NCBI GenBank assembly: GCA_910580225.1 | Contig: CAJTXE010000015.1 | Location: forward strand, 1-48,105 | From: an uncultured Acetatifactor sp. | Lineage (GTDB): Bacteria > Bacillota > Clostridia > Lachnospirales > Lachnospiraceae | Direction of reading: 5' to 3' | Length of the DNA: 48,105 bases | Shown here: piece after piece, positions 8,243 to 16,046 of the stretch | Numbering within the stretch: the stretch's first letter is position 1 | How the letters are laid out: the number at the start of each line of letters is the position of its first letter | The notes under the pieces: model-generated | What the model was told of the DNA's origin: nothing | Seen by the model: the letters and a program-made list of their open reading frames with translations, nothing else | The model's database searches: none | Made by a program: the position numbers and the translations under genes

Positions 8243-8271
8243 AGTATAGGACGGAATAAGGTATTTGTCAA
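8243..8271 (-). promoter_or_regulatory. Sigma-A promoter of the arsR-type operon
   Basis: Minus strand: -35 TTGACA (8266-8271), 17-bp spacer, -10 TATACT (8243-8248), with the operator starting about 17 bp downstream. Confidence 0.8.
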
Positions 8272-8344
8272 TCCTACTTTGGAAAATATTTTAAGAATAG
8301 TTTAAATATTTTAAATAGTTTCCCATGGGTTTTCAGGGTGCCGC

Positions 8345-8761
8345 TCAATGGCTCTCCTGGCGGAGGCGGGGCTGCTTCATGGCGGAATATCCGATGAGCA
8401 CAGTCCACACGTAGGCGCAGGTCTTGGGAATCATCAGCATTCCAATGAGGGGGACGGCGTCCGCCCACAACACAACCGGGATATAGAAGCCGAAGCTTAG
8501 CACGATGGTCAGCCACATCCAACCAAACGCCTTGTCCCCGTGCTTTTTTGCGCTGTTATAGAACAGCACAATGACCAGAAGTCCCAGAAGGGCGAAGGGA
8601 ATGTTGCGGTAGATGCCCCAGGAGAGAGGCGCTTCGGCGGTGAGCCACTGGTTCTGGGGCATCATGCACAGCCCAATCCGCACGGCGGCCAGAATGTACA
8701 CGGCAGCGGGATAAAAAATGCCACAATCCTGTGGAATTTTAATAGAGAGTTCTGCGGACAA
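8345..8761 (-). CDS. Hypothetical membrane protein, perhaps missing its N-terminus
   Basis: 138 aa with about four hydrophobic helices (YPAAVYILAAVRIGLCMM, IPFALLGLLVIVLFY, WLTIVLSFGFYIPVVLWA, TCAYVWTVLIGYSAM). The listed start is a TTG with a poor ribosome site, and the first residues resemble a linker inside a longer protein; the gene may have lost a 5' part. No family with a known function was recognised. Confidence 0.55.
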   Translation of the reverse strand: MSAELSIKIPQDCGIFYPAAVYILAAVRIGLCMMPQNQWLTAEAPLSWGIYRNIPFALLGLLVIVLFYNSAKKHGDKAFGWMWLTIVLSFGFYIPVVLWADAVPLIGMLMIPKTCAYVWTVLIGYSAMKQPRLRQESH

Positions 8762-8816
8762 ACTCCATTACGGCAGCAGGGTCATAGTCCTGACGCTTTT
8801 GGATTTCCACTGTTTG

Positions 8817-8841
8817 CCCCCGCTTTTTCCCGGGGCGGGGG
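8817..8841. terminator. GC-rich hairpin between two minus-strand genes
   Basis: CCCCCGC 8817-8823 pairs with GCGGGGG 8835-8841. It begins 10 nt after the stop of the gene at 8851-9159. No T-tract follows on the minus strand (a short TATTTT follows on the plus strand), so its activity is uncertain. Confidence 0.45.
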
Positions 8842-8850
8842 TATTTTCCC

Positions 8851-9159
8851 TCAAATGCCGCCCAGGCTTATCCAACAGAGGGCAGCTATGGCGGCTTCCA
8901 GAAGCAGCCGGATCAGGTGGTGGAGCAGATGCACTTTTTTCTGCCGGATGCCGTTTAACAGGGCGCCTGCGGAAATACAGAGCATTCCCAGGAGCAGAAG
9001 CGGCATGGGGCTGCGGTTTTTAAGGATGAAAAGCAGCGCGTAGGCCAGAAGCAGCAGACATCCGGCGCCCATGCAGATATTTCGGTTTTTCTGTTTCCAA
9101 AGGGCGTACAACATGAGTACGGCATAAGATATGACTAAGAGCAGTGCGGCAGTTTTCAT
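8851..9159 (-). CDS. Small hypothetical membrane protein
   Basis: 102 aa, mostly hydrophobic: four likely helices (residues about 3-20, 28-45, 52-70, 84-100) with basic loops KQKNR and RQKK. AGGAG is present upstream of the ATG. No motif recognised; could be a small immunity, sensing or stress protein, but nothing in the sequence decides this. Confidence 0.6.
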   Translation of the reverse strand: MKTAALLLVISYAVLMLYALWKQKNRNICMGAGCLLLLAYALLFILKNRSPMPLLLLGMLCISAGALLNGIRQKKVHLLHHLIRLLLEAAIAALCWISLGGI

Positions 9160-9224
9160 GATTTTTCTCCTCCATGCCCTGGGTGCAGGGCGTTTCTTTT
9201 AATATGCTGTGAAATCCGGTGTCC

Positions 9225-9356
9225 GGGCTTGTTGCTCCGGTTTCCGTCTGTATTCCAGAATGTCCCCGGGCTTGTTCTTCCGGCTCCCATCTGTATTCCG
9301 GAATGACCCCGGGCTTATTCCTCCGGTTCCCGTCTGTATTCCAGAATGTCTCCGGG
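9225..9356. repeat. 43-bp tandem repeat derived from the 3' end of the XRE gene
   Basis: Units of about 43 bp start at 9225, 9268 and 9311; the rightmost overlaps the end of the XRE coding sequence. Each contains GGGCTT, a CCGG-rich stretch, TCTGTATTCC and GAATG. Because 43 is not a multiple of 3, the copies lie outside the reading frame. Confidence 0.75.
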
Positions 9357-9530
9357 CTGGCAGTCCAGTACGTCGCAGATGGCTTCCAGGGTGGAAAAAC
9401 GGATTGCGCTGATTTTTCCCGTCTTCATTTTGGACAGGTTTACATTGGCTACGCCCACCCTTTCCGATAATTCCTTCAGCGACATCTTTCTGTCCGCCAT
9501 GACACGGTCAAGTCTCATGATAATCGGCAT
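9315..9530 (-). CDS. XRE-family helix-turn-helix regulator (YozG-like)
   Basis: 71 aa, essentially one HTH domain: MRLDRVMADRKMSLKELSER, then VGVANVNLSKMKTGK and FSTLEAICDVLDCQPGDIL. Such minimal XRE proteins are typically encoded right after a DUF2975 membrane protein, as here (9 nt gap), and probably regulate that operon. Confidence 0.9.
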   Translation of the reverse strand: MPIIMRLDRVMADRKMSLKELSERVGVANVNLSKMKTGKISAIRFSTLEAICDVLDCQPGDILEYRREPEE

Positions 9531-9539
9531 TTTCTCACC

Positions 9540-10082
9540 TCACAAAGTCTCGTCGGACTGCTGCTGCAGGTCAAAGCCGTATTCAAATATCAGGGCAAGG
9601 CAGTAGAGAACCATTCCTGTGATAAAGCCCGTCGGATTGATATTCCAAGGCATTGCGCCGATGGTGTAGTAGTCCACCAGGGAATCGGAACAGGTTCCCA
9701 GAACGCCCAACAGAAGGGAAGCCACGGCGGTTTTCTTCAGCAGGACTGCATTTGGCTTGGTGAAGGGCAGTCCGTCCGCGGCGATGTTGCGGAAAACAGA
9801 ATAAGCGAAAAACAGTATCATGGTTATCAATACAGAATCTGCCAGCATAAACACGAACAGAAGCAGCAGGGACTGGGGCGCGATGCTGATTACGGTGCCG
9901 TTGTTGGCCGTGACGTCAAAGGCGGAGAGGAAGGAAGAGCGGGTTCTGCCGCCGGAGAACAGGATGATGCAGATTGCGGTGAGAGCCAGTGCTGCCGCAA
10001 GGCCTGCCAGAAAGCTTCCCGCTTTCAGGACGGCGGCGGCTCTTTTTCCTGTGGTTTTGATTTTCAGCTGTGTACCGGTCAT
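9540..10082 (-). CDS. DUF2975 membrane protein
   Basis: 180 aa with four membrane helices; the arrangement and the SVFRNIAADGLPFTKPNAVLL-like loop between helices 2 and 3 are typical of DUF2975. ATG 10082 was chosen because GGAGG is 7 nt upstream; the frame continues upstream through the promoter. Co-transcribed with the XRE gene downstream; the pair is widespread in Firmicutes, with an unproven role in membrane or stress sensing. Confidence 0.87.
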   Translation of the reverse strand: MTGTQLKIKTTGKRAAAVLKAGSFLAGLAAALALTAICIILFSGGRTRSSFLSAFDVTANNGTVISIAPQSLLLLFVFMLADSVLITMILFFAYSVFRNIAADGLPFTKPNAVLLKKTAVASLLLGVLGTCSDSLVDYYTIGAMPWNINPTGFITGMVLYCLALIFEYGFDLQQQSDETL

Positions 10083-10125
10083 GTAAATACCTCCGTGGTT
10101 TGTGATTTGTTTTTCCATGTAGGAG

Positions 10126-10154
10126 ATTATAAAAGAAAAATATATGATTGTCAA
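10126..10154 (-). promoter_or_regulatory. Consensus promoter of the DUF2975-XRE operon
   Basis: Minus strand: TTGACA (10149-10154), 17-bp spacer, TATAAT (10126-10131): both hexamers match consensus exactly, so the operon should be strongly transcribed unless repressed. Confidence 0.85.
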
Positions 10155-10230
10155 CTATTTATTAATGATAAACATTAATTTTTAGGTTCGGCTTATCCTG
10201 GTGGTTTATCCGGTCAGCAGAAATCCTCTG

Positions 10231-10259
10231 TTGCAGGAAACAAGTGCTTCTGGTATAAT
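10231..10259 (+). promoter_or_regulatory. Promoter of the WYL regulator
   Basis: TTGCAG (10231-10236), 17 bp, TATAAT (10254-10259) preceded by TGG (extended -10). The start codon is about 60 bp downstream. Confidence 0.75.
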
Positions 10260-10321
10260 TCTGGTATCATTTTGGATAGGAAACAACAATATGCCCGGGG
10301 GCAGGAAGGGACAGGAGCGGG

Positions 10322-11239
10322 ATGGTAAACCGGCAGTTGGAAATCATTTACATCTTAATGAACAAGAGTTCGGTGACAGCGGAAGAACTGGCGGCGCATT
10401 TCGAGGTGTCCACCCGCACCGTCTACCGGGACATTGACAGCCTGTCCATGGCAGGATTCCCGGTGTATGCCAGCAGAGGCAAGGGCGGAGGCATCCGTCT
10501 CATGGAGCGTTTTATTCTGGACAGGCGCCTGCTGACCGGTGAGGAGCAGCAAAGGATTCTGGCGGCCATGGCCAGCCTGCGGGAGACAGGGGCATTCCAG
10601 GACGAAAAGATTCTGGAAAAACTGCAGACTTTTTTCAAGGAAGAGTCCATGGAGTGGGTGTCCATTGACTTCTCCGACTGGAGCGGAAGGCATGGGGAAC
10701 TGTTCAGCCGGATTAAGGAGGCCATTCTGGGCAGGCATGTGATGGCATTTGATTATTACGGGCAGCGGGGGCAGATGACGCACCGGGAGGTGGAGCCGGT
10801 TCAGCTGCTTTTCAAGGAATACACATGGTATGTAAGGGCTTTCTGCCGGGGCAGGAGGGCAATGCGGCTCTTTAAGGTACTCCGGATGAAGCGGGTGGAG
10901 GTACGGGAGGAAACTTTTGAACCGGGATCACAGCACAGGGAGGACAGGCCGGTGGAGGAGAACCAGGCGGCGTCCGCAGACCAGGGGGAATTTTCGGCAG
11001 AAATTGTTTTCCGCATAGACCGCAGGGAGGCATACCGGGTTTATGACAGATTTGAGGAAGAGGAAATCACGGTGCTGCCCCAGGGGGACTTTGAGATTCG
11101 GATGCAGTGCCCCGTGGACGACTGGGTTTACGGGCTGATTCTGTCCTTTGGGCCTGCTGCCGTAATTTTGGAGCCGGACTGGGCGCGGGAGGAACTGGCG
11201 GCAAGAGTCCGGCAGATGGCAAAACTCTATGGCGGATGA
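10322..11239 (+). CDS. WYL-domain transcriptional regulator with N-terminal HTH
   Basis: 305 aa. Residues 1-60: DeoR/HTH_11 winged helix (VTAEELAAHFEVSTRTVYRD). Residues about 135-220: WYL domain with FDYYGQRGQMTHREVEPVQL and YTWYVRAFCRGRRAMRLFKV, the ligand/nucleic-acid-sensing SH3-like fold. C-terminal WCX-type extension to 305. Single gene; the adjacent genes give no clear target. A truncated near-identical copy of its first 62 codons is at 3756. Confidence 0.92.
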   Translation: MVNRQLEIIYILMNKSSVTAEELAAHFEVSTRTVYRDIDSLSMAGFPVYASRGKGGGIRLMERFILDRRLLTGEEQQRILAAMASLRETGAFQDEKILEKLQTFFKEESMEWVSIDFSDWSGRHGELFSRIKEAILGRHVMAFDYYGQRGQMTHREVEPVQLLFKEYTWYVRAFCRGRRAMRLFKVLRMKRVEVREETFEPGSQHREDRPVEENQAASADQGEFSAEIVFRIDRREAYRVYDRFEEEEITVLPQGDFEIRMQCPVDDWVYGLILSFGPAAVILEPDWAREELAARVRQMAKLYGG

Positions 11240-11282
11240 GGGCAGATACCCTGGAGGTTGGGAAATGGGGTTTTCCTTTTAT

Positions 11283-11383
11283 GCGCAGGCCCGTGTACAA
11301 AGTGCGACTTATCGTACTTGTAAATTTGCCGCTAAAGCGGCGCACGGGCCGTGCGGCGAGTAGGGGTAAAATCGCCCCTGCTC
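11283..11383. repeat. 101-bp structured dispersed repeat, copy 2
   Basis: Same length as copy 1 with about 14 substitutions. Stems persist: the outer GGCCCGTG/CACGGGCC pairing; the inner stem is GTGCG/CGTAC; the last stem is GAGTAGGGG with CCCCTGCTC, where C-to-T is tolerated as a G-T pair and two A-to-G changes extend the stem. Located between the WYL regulator and the AAA-ATPase gene. Confidence 0.75.
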
Positions 11384-11425
11384 GATTGGTGAAGCGCGCG
11401 GATATGGCAGAAGGGATGCGGGAAT

Positions 11426-13120
11426 ATGGCAAGGACAGTGGGGATAGGAAAACAGGATTTTGAAAAGGTACGCAAAGAGGGTGTTTTCTATGTAGATAAA
11501 ACAAAGTTTATCCGGGAATGGTGGGAAAGCGAGGACGATGTGACCCTGATCACCCGTCCCGGGCGTTTTGGAAAAACCCTGAATATGAGTATGTTGGAAA
11601 AGTTTTTTTCTGTGCAATATGCAGGGCGGGGAGATCTGTTTCAGGGGTTAATGATCTGGGATATGGAGACGTACAGGAAGCTTCAGGGGACATATCCTGT
11701 GATTAGTCTGTCTTTTGCGGCGGTTAAGGAAAAAAGCTACGCAATGACCATATCCAGAATAAATCAAATCCTGACAAACCTGTATTCCGCAAACAAATTT
11801 CTCTTGGAAGACGGCATTTTAGATGATAAGGAAAGAAATTTTTACGCATCAGTGGATGTCAACATGAATGAAACAACGGCAACCATGGCGCTTCATCAGT
11901 TATCGATTTATTTGTCCCGTTATTATGGCAAAAAGGTGATTATTCTGTTGGACGAGTATGATACGCCCATGCAGGAAGCCTATGTCAACGGCTATTGGGA
12001 GGAATTGGTTTCCTTTACCAGAAGCATGTTTAATGCCGCATTTAAGACAAATCTTTATCTGGAGCGGGCAATTATGACAGGGATAACCAGGGTAAGTAAG
12101 GAATCCGTTTTCTCTGATTTGAATAATCTGGAGGTGGTTACCACAACATCCGAAAAGTACGCGGATGCCTTCGGATTTCGTGAAGATGAAGTCTTTGCGG
12201 CATTAGACGAATATGGTTTATCCGAAAGAAAGCAGGAAGTAAAAAAATGGTATGACGGGTTTACTTTCGGCAGGCAGAAGGATATTTATAATCCCTGGTC
12301 AATCTTAAATTACCTGGATAAGGGGCAGACAGGAACCTATTGGACAAACACCAGTTCAAACAGCCTGGCGGGAACATTGATTCGGGAAGGAAGCCGGAAT
12401 TTAAAGGAAAATTTTGCCTGTCTTCTGCAGGGCGGCTCTATTGTTGTAGAGATAGATGAGCAAATTGTTTATGATCAATTAAGCGAAGATGAGTCGGCAA
12501 TTTGGAGCTTGCTTCTCGCCGGCGGTTATCTGAAAGTAAAAAATGTAAAAACCTATGCAACGGATTTTGGAGAGTGGAAGCAGGAATATGAACTGGAACT
12601 GACAAATTTTGAAGTAGGCGCAATGTTTCGGCATATGATCAGAAAATGGTTCAGCCGGGCAGTGGGGGGATACAATGATTTTATTAAGGCCTTAATGCTC
12701 GGTGATGTAAAGAGTATGAATCTTTACATGAATAAGGTGGCAATGGCAACTTTCAGTTATTTTGATACCGGGAGAAATCCTTCCGGGGAGGAACCGGAAC
12801 GGTTTTACCATGGCTTTGTACTGGGGCTGATGGTAGAACTGGCGGACCGGTATATCGTGACTTCTAATCGGGAAAGCGGGTTCGGACGGTATGATGTGAT
12901 GTTGGAACCCAGAGGGCCGGAGGACGATGGGATCATTCTGGAGTTTAAGGTACAGGACAGAACAGAGGAAAAGAACCTTTCCGATACGGCGGATGCGGCA
13001 TTGAAACAGATCGAAGAAAAGAAATATAAAACCGCATTGAGGGAAAAGGGAATTGGAGAAGGGGACATTCGCTGCTATGGTTTTGCCTTTTGCGGGAAGC
13101 AGGTGTTAATCAAAAACTGA
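11426..13120 (+). CDS. AAA-ATPase-like protein with C-terminal PD-(D/E)XK nuclease domain
   Basis: 564 aa. N-terminal AAA-ATPase-like domain (PF09820 type): FYVDKTKFIREWW, Walker A variant TRPGRFGKTLNMSML, Walker B KVIILLDEYDTPMQEA, sensor region AIMTGITRVSKESVFSDLNN. C-terminal PDDEXK_9-like domain: SNRESGFGRYDVMLEP and GIILEFKVQD give the D...ExK nuclease triad. These proteins occur in many copies in Lachnospiraceae and Bacteroidetes and have been suspected of mobile or defence roles; no experimental role is assumed. ATG 11426 matches the family N-terminus (RTVGIGKQDF). Confidence 0.9.
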   Translation: MARTVGIGKQDFEKVRKEGVFYVDKTKFIREWWESEDDVTLITRPGRFGKTLNMSMLEKFFSVQYAGRGDLFQGLMIWDMETYRKLQGTYPVISLSFAAVKEKSYAMTISRINQILTNLYSANKFLLEDGILDDKERNFYASVDVNMNETTATMALHQLSIYLSRYYGKKVIILLDEYDTPMQEAYVNGYWEELVSFTRSMFNAAFKTNLYLERAIMTGITRVSKESVFSDLNNLEVVTTTSEKYADAFGFREDEVFAALDEYGLSERKQEVKKWYDGFTFGRQKDIYNPWSILNYLDKGQTGTYWTNTSSNSLAGTLIREGSRNLKENFACLLQGGSIVVEIDEQIVYDQLSEDESAIWSLLLAGGYLKVKNVKTYATDFGEWKQEYELELTNFEVGAMFRHMIRKWFSRAVGGYNDFIKALMLGDVKSMNLYMNKVAMATFSYFDTGRNPSGEEPERFYHGFVLGLMVELADRYIVTSNRESGFGRYDVMLEPRGPEDDGIILEFKVQDRTEEKNLSDTADAALKQIEEKKYKTALREKGIGEGDIRCYGFAFCGKQVLIKN

Positions 13121-13141
13121 AAATTTTCAGGAACTTTCAGA

Positions 13142-13163
13142 ATATGACATTCTGATGTCATAT
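13142..13163. promoter_or_regulatory. 22-bp dyad, operator candidate
   Basis: ATATGACAT, 4-bp centre TCTG, ATGTCATAT: 9-bp perfect arms, 152 bp upstream of the zinc-ribbon gene and just after the AAA gene stop. No T-tract follows, so a protein-binding site is more likely than a terminator. The regulator is not encoded next to it. Confidence 0.5.
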
Positions 13164-13314
13164 TATCAGGGGTATGATAGAGGCATGTCACGGACCTGCA
13201 GACCCGGGTTCCTTCTCCCGCAGGGAAAGGAAGGAAGCATTTCCGGGATGCAGGGGAAGGTCCCCCTGACTGTGCAGGCAGCGGGGACTGGCAAAATGAA
13301 AGGAGAACAACACC

Positions 13315-13590
13315 ATGGAAAACACAATGAAACAGGAACTGAAGATCTGCCAGAGCTGCGGGATGCCCATGCAGGAGGAGCAGTACGGAACCAATCAGGA
13401 CGGCAGCAAAAACGAAACCTATTGCTGCTACTGCTTCAAGGACGGAGCCTTTGCCCAGGACTGCAGCCTGGAGGAGATGATCGAATTCTGCGCACCCTTC
13501 GAGGTGGAGGGCGGCCGTGCTAAGACCCTGGAGGAAGCAAAGGCCATGCTTGGGGAGTATTTTCCCACCCTGGAGCGTTGGAGGGCGTAA
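13315..13590 (+). CDS. Putative zinc-ribbon protein
   Basis: 91 aa. Two cysteine knuckles, ICQSCGMPM and YCCYCFKDG, form the zinc ribbon of PF12674-type proteins; the rest (SLEEMIEFCAPF, LEEAKAMLGEYFPTLERW) is the usual helical tail. Often encoded beside regulators or effector-binding proteins, as here. ATG follows AAAGGAG. Function unknown. Confidence 0.88.
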   Translation: MENTMKQELKICQSCGMPMQEEQYGTNQDGSKNETYCCYCFKDGAFAQDCSLEEMIEFCAPFEVEGGRAKTLEEAKAMLGEYFPTLERWRA

Positions 13591-13725
13591 AGCAGCTGCG
13601 TCTGAAGAAGAATGATAAAGCAACCGCCGCTGAAGAGCAATTGTAAAGCAGCCGAGGTCAAAGAGCAATCGTATGACAGGCGCGGCTCAAGAGCAATGGT
13701 ACAGTGGAAAAAGAGGAGGCATACT

Positions 13726-14211
13726 ATGGCAGTCAAATTACTGGAGATTAAGAAAGAGAGTTGTCCGGCCACCAGGCTCATCGGCAGGAAATATACCGGT
13801 GCTCCCAACTGGGGAGAATGGTTTCAGAATGACTGGTTCTCCGCATTGGAGGTGAACCCGCGCATTCCTTTGAACGGAGATGCCTATATCGGCGCCGTGC
13901 ATATTGTAAACGGCATGCCTGAACGGTGGATCGGCATGTTTTTCCCGGTGGATACGCAGGTACCGGAAGGGTTTGAATTCATTGACATAGAAGCCCTGGA
14001 TTATGCGGTATGTTATCTCTCCGACAAAGAGGGCAGCGGTGACTTTTTTACCATGGAAACCCACAACATGTGCCTGGAAGCGCTGCGGGCAGGCGGGTTT
14101 ACCAGAAAAGAGGACGACTGGTGCTTTGAGCGGTATAACTGTCCCAGATATACCACGCCGGACGGAGAAGGAAACGTGATTCTTGATTATGGAATTTCCG
14201 TCATCATCTGA
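13726..14211 (+). CDS. GyrI-like / AraC effector-binding-domain protein
   Basis: 161 aa from ATG 13726, which follows AGAGGAGG. Stand-alone small-molecule-binding domain of the GyrI-like type: opening KLLEIKKESCPATRLIGRKY, middle ERWIGMFFPVDTQVPEGFEF, end ERYNCPRYTTPDGEGNVILD. Such proteins bind lipophilic compounds or serve as detached effector domains of AraC/MerR regulators. It follows the zinc-ribbon gene, suggesting joint expression. Confidence 0.82.
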   Translation: MAVKLLEIKKESCPATRLIGRKYTGAPNWGEWFQNDWFSALEVNPRIPLNGDAYIGAVHIVNGMPERWIGMFFPVDTQVPEGFEFIDIEALDYAVCYLSDKEGSGDFFTMETHNMCLEALRAGGFTRKEDDWCFERYNCPRYTTPDGEGNVILDYGISVII

Positions 14212-14259
14212 AGACAATAACGAATTCTGTAATCTGTCTTTTGCAAAGGAGAAAATGCC

Positions 14260-15084
14260 ATGTTGGAAATACCGGAAAGCCTTACCCTGGCTGCACAGCT
14301 GAATGAAACCGTAAAGGGACTGGAAATCCGCAGGGTGGAGGCAGCCCACACAAAACATTCCTTTGCCTGGTATTCAGGAGAGCCAGACTTCTATGCGGAA
14401 AATATGGAGGGAAAACGCCTGGGGGAGGCGGCAGGATGGGGCAGTTATGTGGAAATTGCGGTGGGGGATTATCGCTTTGCCGTTGGGGATGGGACCAATG
14501 TAAGGTACTATGCCCCCGGCGAGAAGCTTCCCCCGCGTTATCAGACAAGAATCGAACTGGAGGACGGCAGCAGCCTGGTGTGTACCGTGCAGATGTACGG
14601 ATCCCTGTTTCTGATCGATCCGGAAAAGTACGACAATTTTTATTACAAAGTGGCAAAAGAGAAGCCCATGCCCGGAAGCGGGGAGTTTGATTACGCCTAC
14701 TTCCGGGAGCTGAAGGCGCAGGCATCGGGCACCCTGTCCATGAAAGCCTTTCTGGCCACGGAACAGCGGATTCCCGGACTGGGAAACGGTGTGCTTCAGG
14801 ATATCCTGCTGCGGGCGGGACTCCATCCCAGGAAAAAGGCAGGCACCGTTCCGGAGAGCCGATGGAAACAGGTCTATGAGGCCCTCACCGATACGCTGCA
14901 GAAAATGACCGTTTCCGGCGGACGGAACACGGAGAAGGACCTGTTCGGCAAACCGGGCGGCTATCCTGTCCTGCTTAGCCGCCACACGGTAGGCAAGGGC
15001 TGTCCCTTCTGCGGAACCATAATCCAGAAGGCGAGCTACCTGGGGGGTACGGTGTATTTCTGCCCAGGATGCCAGGAACTGTAA
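14260..15084 (+). CDS. Fpg/Nei-family DNA glycosylase-like protein lacking the N-terminal proline
   Basis: 274 aa. Overall architecture of formamidopyrimidine-DNA glycosylase/endonuclease VIII: N-terminal beta-sandwich, helix-two-turn-helix with LATEQRIPGLGNGVLQDILL, and a C-terminal zinc finger CPFCGTIIQ...YFCPGC. The N-terminus is MLEIPES rather than MPELPE: the Glu is kept but the catalytic Pro that becomes residue 1 after Met removal is Leu. AAAGGAG supports this start. It may therefore bind lesions, use another nucleophile, or have lost lyase chemistry; Clostridial relatives with MIELPE-type starts are known to me. Confidence 0.85.
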   Translation: MLEIPESLTLAAQLNETVKGLEIRRVEAAHTKHSFAWYSGEPDFYAENMEGKRLGEAAGWGSYVEIAVGDYRFAVGDGTNVRYYAPGEKLPPRYQTRIELEDGSSLVCTVQMYGSLFLIDPEKYDNFYYKVAKEKPMPGSGEFDYAYFRELKAQASGTLSMKAFLATEQRIPGLGNGVLQDILLRAGLHPRKKAGTVPESRWKQVYEALTDTLQKMTVSGGRNTEKDLFGKPGGYPVLLSRHTVGKGCPFCGTIIQKASYLGGTVYFCPGCQEL

Positions 15085-15156
15085 GGAAAATGATCAGGAG
15101 GGATATTTTATGGGAAAAAACAGGGAGGAAAAACAGGTTATGGGAGAAAGCAGTCT

Positions 15157-15810
15157 ATGAGTGAAAAAAAGTCCAAAGGAAAACATTTTGCAGAGGAAGA
15201 ACATTCCAAGGAGAAAGAACGTCCCATGGAGGAAACGTGTTCTGCAGATGCAGCGCAGCCCCTGATGTTTGGCAATAGGGAAGAATTCCGGAAATGGCTT
15301 TCCGGGAATTGCCTGTCTGCGTCCGGCGTCTGGCTTTTATTCGGAAAAACCGGCGGACCCAAAACCATAAAAGCGGGAGAAGCACTGGAAGAAGCGCTCT
15401 GCTTTGGATGGATTGACGGACAGATGCAGAGCATCGACGATAAAACGTACAGAAAATATTTTTCCATGCGCAGGGAGAAGAGCAAGTGGTCAGAGAAAAA
15501 CAAGACTCTGGCGGCATCTTTGGAGGAACGGGGGCTTATGACCGATTACGGCAGGAAGAAGATAGAGGAGGCCAAAGAGAACGGACAATGGTACGCGCCA
15601 AACCCCATGGCGGTGACCCAGGAGCAGATTCAGGCCCTTTCCGCTCTGTTAGAGTCCTATGAGCCGGCCCACGGAAACTTTCAGGCCATGTCGCCCTCCG
15701 TCCAGAAAACCTACACCCGGGCATACCTTGACGCAAAGACGGAGGCCGGGCGGGAGAAGCGGCTTGCCTGGATGGTGGACAGGCTCAATCAGAACCTGAA
15801 ACCCATGTAA
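15157..15810 (+). CDS. YdeI/OmdA-family protein
   Basis: 217 aa. After a charged, low-complexity N-terminus (about 35 residues) comes the YdeI/OmpD-associated family core: REEFRKWLSGNCLSASGVWL, EALEEALCFGWIDGQMQSID, KYFSMRREKSKWSEKNK and the C-terminal YTRAYLDAKTEAGREKRL. Members were linked to bacteriocin protection in a few bacteria; here there is no supporting neighbour. Start follows GGGAGAAAG. Confidence 0.87.
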   Translation: MSEKKSKGKHFAEEEHSKEKERPMEETCSADAAQPLMFGNREEFRKWLSGNCLSASGVWLLFGKTGGPKTIKAGEALEEALCFGWIDGQMQSIDDKTYRKYFSMRREKSKWSEKNKTLAASLEERGLMTDYGRKKIEEAKENGQWYAPNPMAVTQEQIQALSALLESYEPAHGNFQAMSPSVQKTYTRAYLDAKTEAGREKRLAWMVDRLNQNLKPM

Positions 15811-15870
15811 CGCCTCCCTGGTATCTTGTACTGCAAATTCAATCGGTGTGCAGTATAAAGTATGAAATAA

Positions 15871-15906
15871 AAAGAAGGGCATCTGTCGGCGCAGACGTCC
15901 TTCTTT
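15871..15906. terminator. Probable bidirectional terminator
   Basis: AAAGAAGG 15871-15878 pairs with CCTTCTTT 15899-15906, with partial pairing inside (CTG/CAG). It has A-rich and T-rich ends, 60 bp after the YdeI-type gene and facing the minus-strand gene at 16047. Confidence 0.65.
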
Positions 15907-15908
15907 AT

Positions 15909-15954
15909 GCGCAGACCCCTGCACAAAGTGTGACTTCTCGCACCTGGAAATTTA
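15909..15954. repeat. Dispersed structured repeat, copy 3 (5' half only)
   Basis: Matches the first half of the 101-bp repeat. The inner hairpin is GTGTG/CGCAC: several bases changed relative to the other copies, yet pairing is kept. The second half is absent; the AT-rich island starts at the break. Confidence 0.6.
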
Positions 15955-16046
15955 GTTCAGAGGGAAGTTCTTTAATTCTATATTTTCTCGTATCATTGTC
16001 CAGGTTTTATTACCGCAGCTAGGACACAATACCCATTCCGTTTTCA

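Noticed and set aside
13155..13523. A 122-codon plus-strand frame overlapping the zinc-ribbon gene
   Set aside because: The zinc-ribbon frame has paired CxxC motifs and AAAGGAG before its start; the other frame has neither.
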